Shown in pieces: positions 38,122 to 47,523 of a stretch of 64,000 nucleotides of DNA. A program made the position numbers and the translations under genes. The number at the start of each line of letters is the position of its first letter. Position 1 is the stretch's first letter. The stretch comes from Streptomyces sp. NBC_01197 (GTDB taxonomy: Bacteria; Actinomycetota; Actinomycetes; Streptomycetales; Streptomycetaceae), in the NCBI RefSeq assembly GCF_036010505.1, contig NZ_CP108569.1:496001-560000 (forward strand), given 5' to 3'. The notes under the pieces were generated by a model that was not told the DNA's origin, did no database searches, and worked only from the letters and a program-made list of their open reading frames with translations.

Positions 38122-38163
38122 CCCCGGGCGAACTCCCTCCCGTCCGACCCCTGCAACCCATTG

Positions 38164-38181
38164 TCGAGAACTTACGTAATT
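38164..38181. promoter_or_regulatory. Candidate LacI operator before the sugar-binding protein gene
   Basis: TCGAGAACTTACGTAATT aligns with the sequence in front of lacI (about 12 of 17 positions) and includes the palindrome TTACGTAA. It sits about 105 bases before the binding-protein start. Confidence 0.45.
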
Positions 38182-38284
38182 GGCGTGAGTTATTGCGGCC
38201 GTTCGCGGTTGGTGGTTGAGTGTGCGGCGCCGGACAGCGAGCAGCTGTAGGCGTCCCACGCTCATGGCCAAAAGGGGTCCACCG

Positions 38285-39643
38285 ATGAGAAGTTACGGGT
38301 TCCGCCGCACATGTACAGCCGCGATAGCCGCCAGCCTCGCCCTCGCCGGGCTCGCCGCCTGCAGTTCCTCCGACAGCGGTTCGAGCGGGAGCGGCGGGAG
38401 GACCCGCATCACGGTGAACTGCATGCCGCCGAAGTCCTCCAGGACCGACCGGACGAACTTCCAGGCGGACCTGGCGTCCTTCAGGAAGACCCACCCCGAC
38501 ATCGATGTCGCGGCCCATGACGCCTTCCCGTGTCAGGACCCCAAGACCTTTGACGCCAAGCTGGCGGGCGGACAGATGGAGGACGTCTTCTACACGTACT
38601 TCACCGACGCCAAGCACGTCGTCGACATCAACCAGGCCGCCGACATCACGTCGTACGTCAAAGACCTCAAGGGGTACCAGGACATCCGGAAGTCGCTGCG
38701 CGACGTCTACACCGTCGACGGCAAGGTCTACGGGGTTCCGCGCACCAACTACTCGATGGGCCTCCTCTACAACAAGAAGCTCTTCGCTCAGGCCGGGCTC
38801 GACCCGGACAAGCCCCCGCCCACCTGGGACGAGGTGCGGGCCGACGCCAAGAAGATCGCAGCCCTGGGTCATGGCGCCGTCGGTTACGCCGACTACAGCG
38901 CGCAGAACCAGGGCGGTTGGCACTTCACGGCTGAGATGTACTCGCGTGGCTCCAGCGTGGTCAGCGACGACGGCAAGAAGGCCACCGTCGATACCGCGCA
39001 GGGGCGCGCGGTCCTGCAGAGCCTCAAGGACATGCGCTGGTCCGACAACTCGATGGGCAGCAAGCAGCTGCTGATCCTCAACGACGTGCAGCAGATGATG
39101 GGCTCCGGACGGCTCGGCATGTACCTTGCCGCACCCGACAACATCCCGATCCTGGTCAAGGAGAAGGGCGGCAACTACAAGGATCTGGCGCTCGGCCCGA
39201 TGCCGGGCGGGCAGGGCACCCTGGCCGGCGGCGACGGCTACATGTTCAGCAAGAAGGACAGCCCCGCCCAGATCAAGGCCGGTCTCAAGTGGCTTGAGTA
39301 CACCTTCCTCACACCGGGCCGCGGCTACATGAACAACTACCAGCGCACGGCCAGGAAGAACGACCCGGTCGGCCTGCCCGAGCCCCGCCTGTTCACCGGA
39401 GCCACCGACGCCGAGGACCAGCAGCTGAAGAAGAAGTACGCGAACGTGCCGGTGAAGAACTACGAGTCGTTCCTCGACGGCAACACCAAGCTCAAGCAGG
39501 ACATCGAGCCGGCGAAGGCCCAGCAGATCTACTCCGTGCTCGACGCCGCGGTGTCCGCCGTCCTGACGAAACAGGACGCCGATATCGACCAGCTGCTCAA
39601 GGACGCGTCCGGCAAGATCGACGGCATCCTCGCCCGGGGCTGA
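38285..39643 (+). CDS. ABC importer sugar-binding lipoprotein
   Basis: A 452-residue family 1 solute-binding protein. Lipobox LAAC with Cys26, then the fold: ITVNCMPPKSSRTDRTNFQADLASF, VYGVPRTNYSMGLLYNKKLFAQAGLDPDKPPPTWDEV and GGDGYMFSKKDSPAQIKAGLKWLEYTFLTPG. AAAAGGGG precedes ATG 38285, making it better than ATG 38264. Probably binds alpha-linked glucose oligomers, judged by the adjacent alpha-glucosidase and GH87-like genes. Confidence 0.93.
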   Translation: MRSYGFRRTCTAAIAASLALAGLAACSSSDSGSSGSGGRTRITVNCMPPKSSRTDRTNFQADLASFRKTHPDIDVAAHDAFPCQDPKTFDAKLAGGQMEDVFYTYFTDAKHVVDINQAADITSYVKDLKGYQDIRKSLRDVYTVDGKVYGVPRTNYSMGLLYNKKLFAQAGLDPDKPPPTWDEVRADAKKIAALGHGAVGYADYSAQNQGGWHFTAEMYSRGSSVVSDDGKKATVDTAQGRAVLQSLKDMRWSDNSMGSKQLLILNDVQQMMGSGRLGMYLAAPDNIPILVKEKGGNYKDLALGPMPGGQGTLAGGDGYMFSKKDSPAQIKAGLKWLEYTFLTPGRGYMNNYQRTARKNDPVGLPEPRLFTGATDAEDQQLKKKYANVPVKNYESFLDGNTKLKQDIEPAKAQQIYSVLDAAVSAVLTKQDADIDQLLKDASGKIDGILARG

Positions 39644-39648
39644 CGGTC

Positions 39649-40623
39649 ATGAAGACCGCATCCCGAGACGCGGCCGTCCCTCCTCCGAGGTCCGCCGCCG
39701 CGCCGCCCTTCCGCCCCGAGCCGGGCGCGGCCGGCCGCCGGGGCGGCGGACCGGCCTGGCGCCAGAAGCTGGCCGAGCAGTCGCGGGCCTACGCCTTCCT
39801 GCTCGGCGGACTGCTCTGCTTCGCCCTGTTCTCCTGGTACCCGGCCGTTCGCGCGGTGGTCATCGCGTTCCAGAAGTACACACCGGGCTCCCCGCCCCAT
39901 TGGGTGGGCACCGACAACTTCACGCAGGTCTTCCACGACCCGGAGTTCACCGCGGCCTGGAAGAACACCCTCACCTTCACCCTGCTCGCCCTTGCCATCG
40001 GCTTCGCCGTACCGTTCCTCATGGCGGTGGTGCTCAACGAGCTGCGCCACGCACGCGCCTTCTTCCGGGTGGTCGTCTACCTGCCCGTGATGATCCCGCC
40101 GGTGGTCAGCTCGCTGCTGTGGAAGTGGTTCTACGACCCGGGCTCGGGGCTGGCCAACGAAGCACTGCGCTTCCTTCACCTGCCGACCTCCAACTGGTCC
40201 AACGGCTCGGACACCGCGCTCGTCTCGCTGGTCATCGTGGCCACGTGGGCCAACCTGGGCGGCACCGCCCTGATCTACCTGGCGGCACTGCAGAGCATCC
40301 CCGGTGAGCTGTACGAGGCGGCGGAGCTCGACGGTGCGAACCTGCTCCAGCGCGTGCGGCACGTGACGATCCCGCAGACGCGGTTCATCATCCTCATGCT
40401 GATGCTGCTGCAGATCATCGCCACCATGCAGATCTTCACGGAGCCCTTCGTCATCACCGGCGGAGGACCGGAGGACTCCACCGTCACGGTGCTCTACCTC
40501 ATCTACAAGTACGCGTTCCTCTACCAGGACTTCGGCGGAGCCTGCGCCCTGAGCGTCATGCTCCTGGTCCTGCTCAGCGCGTTCTCCGCCCTCTACCTGC
40601 GGCTCACCCGCAGCGACGACTGA
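39649..40623 (+). CDS. ABC importer permease (MalF-like)
   Basis: A 324-residue membrane protein with six helices after a 40-residue Pro/Arg-rich cytoplasmic start. The EAA loop reads LYEAAELDGANLLQRVRHVTIPQTRF, the contact site for the ATPase. Five bases after the binding-protein stop. Confidence 0.93.
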   Translation: MKTASRDAAVPPPRSAAAPPFRPEPGAAGRRGGGPAWRQKLAEQSRAYAFLLGGLLCFALFSWYPAVRAVVIAFQKYTPGSPPHWVGTDNFTQVFHDPEFTAAWKNTLTFTLLALAIGFAVPFLMAVVLNELRHARAFFRVVVYLPVMIPPVVSSLLWKWFYDPGSGLANEALRFLHLPTSNWSNGSDTALVSLVIVATWANLGGTALIYLAALQSIPGELYEAAELDGANLLQRVRHVTIPQTRFIILMLMLLQIIATMQIFTEPFVITGGGPEDSTVTVLYLIYKYAFLYQDFGGACALSVMLLVLLSAFSALYLRLTRSDD

Positions 40624-40636
40624 GAGGAGCGCGACC

Positions 40637-41533
40637 ATGCCTCCCAAGCAGGACGGGTACGCCGTGCGCACCCTCGTCTCCCCGCTCGCGCTGTCCAAAC
40701 GACGCGGCAAGGCGGCCTACTGGACCGTGTTCGGCGCGGTCGTCGTCGGCTTCGCGCTCGCCTTCCTCTTCCCCGTGTACTGGATGGTCACCAGCGCGAT
40801 GAAGTCCCCGGACGAGGTGACGCGCACGCCGCCCGGTCTCGTACCGGAGAAGTGGCACCTCTCCTCGTACACCGATGCCTGGAACCTGATGGACCTCCCA
40901 CGGCACCTGATGAACACCGTGGTACAGGCCGCCGGCGCCTGGGTTCTGCAACTGGTGTTCTGCACGGCGGCCGCGTACGCGCTGTCCCGGCTGAAGCCTG
41001 TCTTCGGCAGGGTCGTACTCGGCGGCATCCTGGCCACCTTGATGGTGCCCGCGCAGGCGCTGGTCGTACCCAAGTACCTGACCGTCGCCGATCTGCCGCT
41101 GCTCCACACGAGCCTGCTCAACAGCCCCCTCGCCATCTGGCTGCCCGCCGTGGCCAACGCGTTCAACCTCTATCTCCTCAAGCGGTTCTTCGACCAGCTG
41201 CCGGGAGACGTCCTCGAAGCCGCCCAGATCGACGGGGCGGGCAGACTGCGCACCCTGTGGTCGATCGTGCTGCCGATGTCGCGTCCCGTGCTCGGCGTCG
41301 TGTCGATCTTCGCGCTGGTCAACGTCTGGCAGGACTTCCTGTGGCCGCTGATGGTGTTCTCCGACACCGACAAGCAGCCGATCAGCGTGGCTCTGGTGCA
41401 GCTGTCGCAGAACATCCCGCTGACCGTGCTCATCGCGGCGATGGTGTTCGCCAGCATTCCGATGGTCGCGTTGTTCCTGGTGTTCCAGCGGCACATCATC
41501 GCCGGCATCAGCGCCGGCAGCACAAAGGGGTAG
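40637..41533 (+). CDS. ABC importer permease (MalG-like)
   Basis: A 298-residue partner permease with six helices and EAA loop VLEAAQIDGAGRLRTLWSIVLPMSRP. GAGAGGAGCG precedes the ATG. No ATPase gene follows, so the importer must borrow a shared ATPase such as MsiK, the usual arrangement in Streptomyces carbohydrate importers (established knowledge). Confidence 0.93.
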   Translation: MPPKQDGYAVRTLVSPLALSKRRGKAAYWTVFGAVVVGFALAFLFPVYWMVTSAMKSPDEVTRTPPGLVPEKWHLSSYTDAWNLMDLPRHLMNTVVQAAGAWVLQLVFCTAAAYALSRLKPVFGRVVLGGILATLMVPAQALVVPKYLTVADLPLLHTSLLNSPLAIWLPAVANAFNLYLLKRFFDQLPGDVLEAAQIDGAGRLRTLWSIVLPMSRPVLGVVSIFALVNVWQDFLWPLMVFSDTDKQPISVALVQLSQNIPLTVLIAAMVFASIPMVALFLVFQRHIIAGISAGSTKG

Positions 41534-41535
41534 CC

Positions 41536-41658
41536 GCAGGGAACAGCCCCCGCACGGTAGTTCCCTGCCGCCCCTCCTGTCCCGTCTCACTGCTCCCGCG
41601 CGCCGCCGCCCCCATCCTCCCGCCTAGGTCCTGTCCGGCCGCGGGGGCGGCGGCGCGC
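41536..41658 (+). promoter_or_regulatory. Two stable hairpins between permease and alpha-glucosidase genes
   Basis: GCAGGGAAC (41536-41544) pairs with 41560-41568. Further on a perfect 16-bp stem pairs 41598-41613 with 41643-41658 around 29 bases. Placed inside the operon, they may act as a partial terminator or mRNA stabiliser that sets lower or separate alpha-glucosidase expression (inference). Confidence 0.6.
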
Positions 41659-41718
41659 AGGCCTGCTCGCACATACCCCTTGTGGGGGCGACCGCCCACG
41701 CCCGAAAGGAAGCGCCGC

Positions 41719-43329
41719 ATGGAAGCCAGCCTCAAGGAACCGTCCGATGACGACTGGTGGCGAAGCGCCGCCATATACCAGATCTACGTACGCAGCTTCG
41801 CGGACGGCGACGGGGACGGCACCGGCGACCTGGCAGGTGTCCGCGCCCGGCTCCCCTACCTCGCCGAGCTGGGCGTCGACGCCCTGTGGTTCACACCCTG
41901 GTACCTCTCACCATTTGCCGACGGCGGTTACGACGTGGCCGACTACCGCAGCATCGACCCGGCCTTCGGCACCCTCGTCGAGGCTGAGAAACTCATCAGC
42001 GAGGCAAGCGAGGTGGGCATCCGCACCATCATCGACATCGTGCCGAACCACGTATCGGACCAGCATCCATGGTTCAGGGCGGCCCTTACCGCAGGGCCAG
42101 GGAGCCCCGAGCGGGAGCTGTTCCACTTCCGCCCCGGACGCGGCGAGCACGGCGAACTGCCGCCCAACGACTGGCCGTCGGAGTTCCCCGGGGCACCGTC
42201 GTGGACCCGAGTGCCGGACGGCGAGTGGTATCTGCACCTGTTCACCCCCGAGCAGCCGGACCTCAACTGGGCCCACCCGGAGGTGCGCCGCGAACACGAG
42301 GACGTACTGCGCTTCTGGTTCGAACGGGGCGTGGCGGGTGTACGGATCGACTCCGCGGCCCTGCTCGCCAAGGATCCGCGGCTGCCCGACTTCGTCGAGG
42401 GCCACGATCCGCACCCGTTCGTCGACCGCGACGACCTGCATGACATTTACCGCTCCTGGCGGGCTGTCTCCGACGAGTACGGCGCGATCTTCGTCGGTGA
42501 GGTGTGGCTGCCCGACGCGGAGCGCTTCGCCCGTTACCTGCGCCCGGACGAGCTGCATACCGCCTTCAACTTCGACTTCCTTTCCCGCCGTTGGGACGCC
42601 GGTGAGCTGCGGCGCTCCATCGACGCCACCCTCACCGACCACGCTCCGGTGGGGGCACCGGCCACCTGGGTACTGTGCAACCACGACGTGACCCGGACCG
42701 TCACCCGCTATGGCCGCGGGGACACCGGCTTCGCCTTCGCCGCCAAGCGCTTCGGCACACCCACCGATATCGCTCTCGGCACCCGCAGGGCCCGCGCCGC
42801 GGCGCTGCTCACGCTCGCGCTGCCGGGCGCGGTCTACCTCTACCAGGGCGAGGAACTGGGGCTGCCGGAGGCGGAGCTGCCGGTGGACCGTATCCAGGAC
42901 CCGATGCACTTCCGCTCGGGAGGCGTCGACCCGGGACGCGACGGCTGCCGGGCCCCGCTGCCCTGGGTCGCGGCTGCCCCGAACTACGGCTTCTGCCCGC
43001 GAGCGGAGCCCTGGCTGCCACAGCCCGACGGCTGGGCGCCCTACGCGGCCGACGTCCAGGCCGCCGACCCCGGCTCGATGCTGACGCTCTACCGCAGGGC
43101 CCTGGCCCTGCGCCGTATGGAGCCCGGCTTGGGCGACGGCCCCATGACGTGGCTCGACGCCCCCGCCGCGGTGCTCGCCTTCACCCGCGGTGATGGCCTG
43201 GCTTGTCTCGTCAATCTGGGCGACGCCGCGTTTGAACTCCCTGCCTCTGCGGAGGTGTTGCTGGAGAGCGGGCCCCTGGACGACACAGGCCGGCTCCCGC
43301 AGGACACAGCGGTGTGGCTCCGGATCTGA
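41719..43329 (+). CDS. GH13 alpha-glucosidase (oligo-1,6/alpha-1,4 type)
   Basis: A 536-residue cytoplasmic alpha-amylase-family enzyme. Nucleophile Asp211 (GVRIDSAALL), acid/base Glu261 (IFVGEVWLP), stabiliser Asp324 (LCNHDVTRTVTRYG). The start WWRSAAIYQIYVRSFADGDGDGTGDLAG is typical of alpha-glucosidases. No signal peptide, so it cleaves imported oligosaccharides. GAAAGGAAG precedes the ATG by eight bases. The open frame reaching back to 40852 overlaps the permease and is rejected. Confidence 0.93.
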   Translation: MEASLKEPSDDDWWRSAAIYQIYVRSFADGDGDGTGDLAGVRARLPYLAELGVDALWFTPWYLSPFADGGYDVADYRSIDPAFGTLVEAEKLISEASEVGIRTIIDIVPNHVSDQHPWFRAALTAGPGSPERELFHFRPGRGEHGELPPNDWPSEFPGAPSWTRVPDGEWYLHLFTPEQPDLNWAHPEVRREHEDVLRFWFERGVAGVRIDSAALLAKDPRLPDFVEGHDPHPFVDRDDLHDIYRSWRAVSDEYGAIFVGEVWLPDAERFARYLRPDELHTAFNFDFLSRRWDAGELRRSIDATLTDHAPVGAPATWVLCNHDVTRTVTRYGRGDTGFAFAAKRFGTPTDIALGTRRARAAALLTLALPGAVYLYQGEELGLPEAELPVDRIQDPMHFRSGGVDPGRDGCRAPLPWVAAAPNYGFCPRAEPWLPQPDGWAPYAADVQAADPGSMLTLYRRALALRRMEPGLGDGPMTWLDAPAAVLAFTRGDGLACLVNLGDAAFELPASAEVLLESGPLDDTGRLPQDTAVWLRI

Positions 43330-43359
43330 GGCAGGTTCTCACCGCTGCAACCGTTGCGC

Positions 43360-43409
43360 AGGAAGGAGGCGGTCGGACCGGGAGCTCCCGGTCCGACCGC
43401 CTCCTTCCT
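43360..43409. terminator. 50-nt perfect palindrome, bidirectional terminator
   Basis: Positions 43360-43409 form a single perfect palindrome centred on GAGCTC, with 25-bp arms. It lies between the convergent alpha-glucosidase and GH87-like genes. Confidence 0.92.
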
Positions 43410-43419
43410 TACTCAGCCG

Positions 43420-46400
43420 TCAGCTTCCGCACGGATTCCTGATGATCTTGAATGTGGTGGTGGTGTTCTTGATGTCCTGCGCGTTGTCGCTGAGGTTGAG
43501 GCAGTTGAAGGTGACCTCGCCGACCGCCGGGCCCTGACCCGCCTCCGGCATCTCGTTCGCCCAGAGGCCGAAGCCGGACTTGGCGTCGAACTCGTCGCCG
43601 CTCTTGTGGGCTCCTGAGATGGAGACGTCGTCGAGGACGGTGTCCTTGATCGGGAACTGCGGCTGGCCGCCTGCGTAGTTGGTCTGGAACATGATGCCGC
43701 TGTAGGTGGGGTCGAGGATGTCGACGTTGCTGACGCGGATGCCCTGGAACACCTTGGAGGCGGAGAAGAGCCAGATGCCGGGGAAGGTCTGGCCGTTCCA
43801 GAAGTGGCCGCCCGCGCGGTCGACGGTGATGTTCTCGAAGGTCGTGGGATCGGTGCCGAAGCCGTTCATCGGGTAGCCGAAGTCCAGCGAGCTGATGGTG
43901 ATTCCGGAGTAGACCAGAGTGTCCGCGATGCGGATGTTCCGGAAGGTGTTGTTGAAGCCGCCGTAGACGGCGACTCCCGCGGCACGCCAGGTCAGCAGGG
44001 TGGTGAGGTTCTCGTAGACGTTGTTCTTCTCGTCCGCGCCACCCGCGTCGATCGCGGAGAACAAGGCGAAGGAGTCGTCGCCGGTGGCCCGCGCCTCGTT
44101 GTTGACGACGTGGTTGTCGGTGGAGCCGTTGGTCATGTTGACGCCGTCGGCGAAGGTGTCGCGGATCCGGGAGTTCCTGATGGTCATGTTGTCGGTGTTG
44201 GCGCCCCAGTAGAAGCACACCGTGTGCTCGTTCCAGATGTTGTCGATGGTCATGCCGGCCACGTTCGAGAAGTCGAAGACCTTGCCGGGACCGTCGATGC
44301 GCGAGGTGTAGTTCCCGAAGAACGAGAAGTTCGCGAACGTCGAGCCGTTGGCCGTGTTGTCGGCCCGGAAGCCGGCATCCGTGTTCTCCTGGTCCGCCGG
44401 GGTGTGGAAGCGGGTGAACCAGGGCCCCGCACCCAGGATCTTGACGGCCTTGCCGTAGACCTGGAACTTGCTGGACGTCTGGTAGTCACCGGCCGGCAGA
44501 TAGACGCCGACCAGCTTGCCGGTGGTGTCCATCCGCACCCTGTCCAGGGCGTTCTGCACGTCCTCCTGCGTGAATCCGGTCGGCACGGCATAGGCGGCCG
44601 GGTCCAGGTCGGGGATCTGTGCGGCCTGTTCGAGGCTCACGAAGTCGATCGCGTACTTCGAGCCGTTGGCCGCGTCCTTCTGCAGCTTGATCCTGCTGCC
44701 CTTGGGGACGGTGCGGCCCAACTGGATGTTCGCCTCGTCGTAGATGTGCCGCGCGGGACCCGCACTCGGCGAGTTGCCCGGGCCCGACTCGGATCCGTAC
44801 AGCCAGGCGTACTTCGAGGTGAGGTCGATCGCCTTCAGGAACGTGCCGTCCACGTAGACGTCCAGCGTGTCGCTGGTGCCGCCGCCGCCCGCCGAGTCGG
44901 GCATCGAGAAGCGGGTGACCAGGGTGTTGGCGTCCGCCTTCGTGGTGAACTCCACCGAGGCGCCCGTGTCGTTGAGGGTGACGGCCTTGCGTCCCGAGGC
45001 CTCGCCCGCGAGGTCGCCGATCGTCCGGTTGGGGCCTACGGTCTTCGCACCGCCCGCGAGAACGCCGTCCTCCGCCTCGTACATGTCGTACGGCATGTCG
45101 GCCCCCCGCCCGATGAACAGCGGCTGGGAGCTGGTGTTGTTGGCCCGCTTGCCCGGGATCTCGTCGGCGTCGTCCGCGATGACGCATTTCACGGTGTACT
45201 TGCCGTTCGCGGCCGTCCAGCTGCCGAGGCTGACCGGGGTCGTGGTGGCGCCCGTCGCGATCGACCCGCCGTAGGAGCCGGTGAACGTCTTGACGACGCT
45301 GCCGTTGGCATCGGTGAGGGTCAGAGTGATGCCGTGGCTGCCGGAGGCGGATGCCACCGTGCCCTGGTTCTTCACGGCGACGGAGAACGTGACGCCGTCA
45401 CCGGCGGCCGGAGCGGCGGGCGTCCAGCTCACCGGGGAGGCCACCAGGTCGGAGGTGTCAACGGGCCTGACGACCAGGGGGGTCGGGCTGTTGTAGGTGT
45501 TGTTTCCCTCGTTCTCCTCGATGACCTTGTTGTCCGGGTCGACGACCCCGCTCAACGGGTAGCTGCCCGCGCTGAGCGTGCCGATACCGGCGCTCACCGT
45601 CTGCGAGGCACCCGCGGCGAGCGCGCCCACCGCGGTGGTGGCTACCTTGGTCCCGCCCAGCTGGAACGCCACGCCGGTGGCGGCCGCGGCGGCCGAGCCG
45701 CGGTTGTGGACCGTGGCCGACAGGGTGATGGCATCCGATTCGACGGGGCTCTGCGGGGCGGCCGTCAGCCCGGTGATCTCCAGGTCGGGGTTGGGCGCGG
45801 GCGTCCCGAGGACCTGGAACTCCGCGACCTGCCCGCCCGTGGCTCCCGTGTTCGCGGTGAACTTCAGCTGTACGTCGGCGACTCGGGCACTCACCGGGAT
45901 GGTGACGGAGTTCCCGCTCGCCGGGTCGAAGGCGTAGTCCTTGGCCGCCACGAGCGTGCTCAGGGAACTCGCGCCCTGCTCGCGGCCCAGGACCTCAATG
46001 GTCTGGCTGCGCGCCGACCAGACGCCGTCGGGGTTGAGCTTCACCACGACGGCGCTGGTGTCGGCGTTGGCGCCCAGCTTCACCGTCAAGGCATTGGGGT
46101 ACGAACCGGGTGCGCCCTCCCAGTACGTGCCCGTGTTGTCGTCGTCGGCATTGGCCGCGACGTAAGTCTGCTGCACCGAAGAGGCGCTGACCGGCTTGCC
46201 CACGGCGAGGTTGGTGGCCGCGTCCGCGCTGCCTGAGCGGGTGACGGCCGGACTGGGCGGCGAGACGTTCCCTGCCGCGTCCTTGGCACGCACCGCGTAG
46301 GCGACCGTCTTGTGGGCCTGCGGCGTCAGCAGGTACGAGGTCCGGTCGGCGCCGGTGCTCGCCAGGCGCTTGCCGTTCGCGTAGACGTCGTAGCCGGTCA

Positions 46401-47238
46401 CCTTGGCGTTGTCCGTGGACGCCTGCCAGCTGAGGGCGACTTCGCCGTGGGCGCGCGGGGTGAGGGCGGGGGATGCCGGGGCGATGGGGCGTTGGGTGTC
46501 ACCGGAGGGCTTGGCGCGGGTCAGGGTCTTGCTGTCGGCGGACTGGTTGCCGACGGCGTCCCGGGCGCGCACGAAGTACGTGACCTTGCCGCGGGCCGGG
46601 GTCTGGTCCACGTACGAACGCGCGGTGGCGGGCAGGCTGGTGCGCAGCCTGCCGTTCGCGTAGACGTCGTACGCGGTGACGCCGTTGTCGTCGTGCGCCT
46701 CCTTCCAGGAGACAGTCGCGCTGCCGGAGGAGTTGTGGCCCAGGACCACGCCCGCCGGAGCGGTCGGCGGCGAGTTGTCGCCCTTCGCGGGGCCGTACAC
46801 CTCCAGCTGTGGGAGCTGTCCCGCGGGCTTCCCGGCCGTCGTGGCGCTCTGCACGCGCACGTACCGGGTGGCGGTGACGCCGAGCGGGATGGTGGCCCGG
46901 TGCATGTTGCCGGTGGTGAACCGGTGGACCTGCGGGTCGCTCAGATCGGTGAAGTCGTGCCCGTTGGTGCTGCCCTGGACCCGGAGCAGCCGGCTGGTGG
47001 TGTGCCCGCCATCGGGCAGCCGCAGCACGGCCTCGGCGATGCGCCGGGTCGCACCGAGATCCGTCTGGACCCAGCGGCGGGAGGTGGTGCGCTCGTGCCC
47101 GTGAGCGAGATCGGCATGCGATGTCACGGGGTTGGAAGCGGCTGCGGCCGCTGGGGCGTGGCCGGGAAGGCCTATCGTCGCGAGGACGGCGGTCGCGAGG
47201 GCGGCGGTGGCCCGCCATCTGAGGTGTGGTCCGGTCAT
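43420..47238 (-). CDS. Secreted modular beta-helix enzyme, GH87 mycodextranase/alpha-1,3-glucanase-like
   Basis: A 1272-residue exported protein: signal peptide (about 1-34); discoidin-like domain (about 35-155); two fibronectin type III domains (about 156-250, 251-340); a second discoidin-like domain (about 345-485); two CARDB domains (about 487-590, 592-710); a CBM6/35-like module starting YDMYEAEDGVLAGG (about 715-880); and a C-terminal right-handed beta-helix. The helix carries IRDTFADGVNMTNGSTDNHVVNNEARATGDD, with candidate catalytic Asp residues. CBM and helix resemble those of the divergent protein at 48753. GH87 is the best family by memory; a polysaccharide lyase is the alternative. 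ATG 47238 gives a proper signal peptide. Confidence 0.7.
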   Translation of the reverse strand: MTGPHLRWRATAALATAVLATIGLPGHAPAAAAASNPVTSHADLAHGHERTTSRRWVQTDLGATRRIAEAVLRLPDGGHTTSRLLRVQGSTNGHDFTDLSDPQVHRFTTGNMHRATIPLGVTATRYVRVQSATTAGKPAGQLPQLEVYGPAKGDNSPPTAPAGVVLGHNSSGSATVSWKEAHDDNGVTAYDVYANGRLRTSLPATARSYVDQTPARGKVTYFVRARDAVGNQSADSKTLTRAKPSGDTQRPIAPASPALTPRAHGEVALSWQASTDNAKVTGYDVYANGKRLASTGADRTSYLLTPQAHKTVAYAVRAKDAAGNVSPPSPAVTRSGSADAATNLAVGKPVSASSVQQTYVAANADDDNTGTYWEGAPGSYPNALTVKLGANADTSAVVVKLNPDGVWSARSQTIEVLGREQGASSLSTLVAAKDYAFDPASGNSVTIPVSARVADVQLKFTANTGATGGQVAEFQVLGTPAPNPDLEITGLTAAPQSPVESDAITLSATVHNRGSAAAAATGVAFQLGGTKVATTAVGALAAGASQTVSAGIGTLSAGSYPLSGVVDPDNKVIEENEGNNTYNSPTPLVVRPVDTSDLVASPVSWTPAAPAAGDGVTFSVAVKNQGTVASASGSHGITLTLTDANGSVVKTFTGSYGGSIATGATTTPVSLGSWTAANGKYTVKCVIADDADEIPGKRANNTSSQPLFIGRGADMPYDMYEAEDGVLAGGAKTVGPNRTIGDLAGEASGRKAVTLNDTGASVEFTTKADANTLVTRFSMPDSAGGGGTSDTLDVYVDGTFLKAIDLTSKYAWLYGSESGPGNSPSAGPARHIYDEANIQLGRTVPKGSRIKLQKDAANGSKYAIDFVSLEQAAQIPDLDPAAYAVPTGFTQEDVQNALDRVRMDTTGKLVGVYLPAGDYQTSSKFQVYGKAVKILGAGPWFTRFHTPADQENTDAGFRADNTANGSTFANFSFFGNYTSRIDGPGKVFDFSNVAGMTIDNIWNEHTVCFYWGANTDNMTIRNSRIRDTFADGVNMTNGSTDNHVVNNEARATGDDSFALFSAIDAGGADEKNNVYENLTTLLTWRAAGVAVYGGFNNTFRNIRIADTLVYSGITISSLDFGYPMNGFGTDPTTFENITVDRAGGHFWNGQTFPGIWLFSASKVFQGIRVSNVDILDPTYSGIMFQTNYAGGQPQFPIKDTVLDDVSISGAHKSGDEFDAKSGFGLWANEMPEAGQGPAVGEVTFNCLNLSDNAQDIKNTTTTFKIIRNPCGS

Positions 47239-47359
47239 GGAACCTCGATCTTCGGGCTCGCCCGCGAGGACGGGGCGAGGCGCGGCTCTGAGTCGATCGT
47301 GGATCTGTGCGGTTTCCAGCAGAGGAGTGTCAACGAACGAGACAGTAACTCTCCATTTT

Positions 47360-47367
47360 TTGCGCTC
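47360..47367. promoter_or_regulatory. TTGCGCTC element upstream of the first GH87-like gene
   Basis: TTGCGCTC followed by AGTTGTTGAAG, 122 bases upstream of the gene start. The same octamer precedes lacI and the second GH87-like gene. Candidate shared LacI site. Confidence 0.4.
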
Positions 47368-47479
47368 AGTTGTTGAAGAATGCCAGAGCCGCATCGGGCG
47401 GTCTACGGTTGCGGCAGGGCGGATTGACCGCCCGCGCCCTCCAGTGCATCGAATAGTTGCACGGCAAAGTCAGGCTCTA

Positions 47480-47499
47480 GTGTACCGAGTCAGGAATTC
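47480..47499 (+). repeat. IS630 left terminal inverted repeat
   Basis: GTGTACCGAGTCAGGAATTC, directly after target TA. Confidence 0.9.
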
Positions 47500-47523
47500 C
47501 GCGTATATGTGTAGGCTTGTTAT

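Noticed and set aside
40852..41718. Upstream extension of the alpha-glucosidase frame
   Set aside because: It overlaps the permease gene in another frame. ATG 41719 has a strong ribosome site and begins at the normal GH13 N-terminus.
43804..46236. 810-codon plus-strand frame opposite the large GH87-like gene
   Set aside because: Antisense shadow with Gly/Arg/Val low complexity and no domains.
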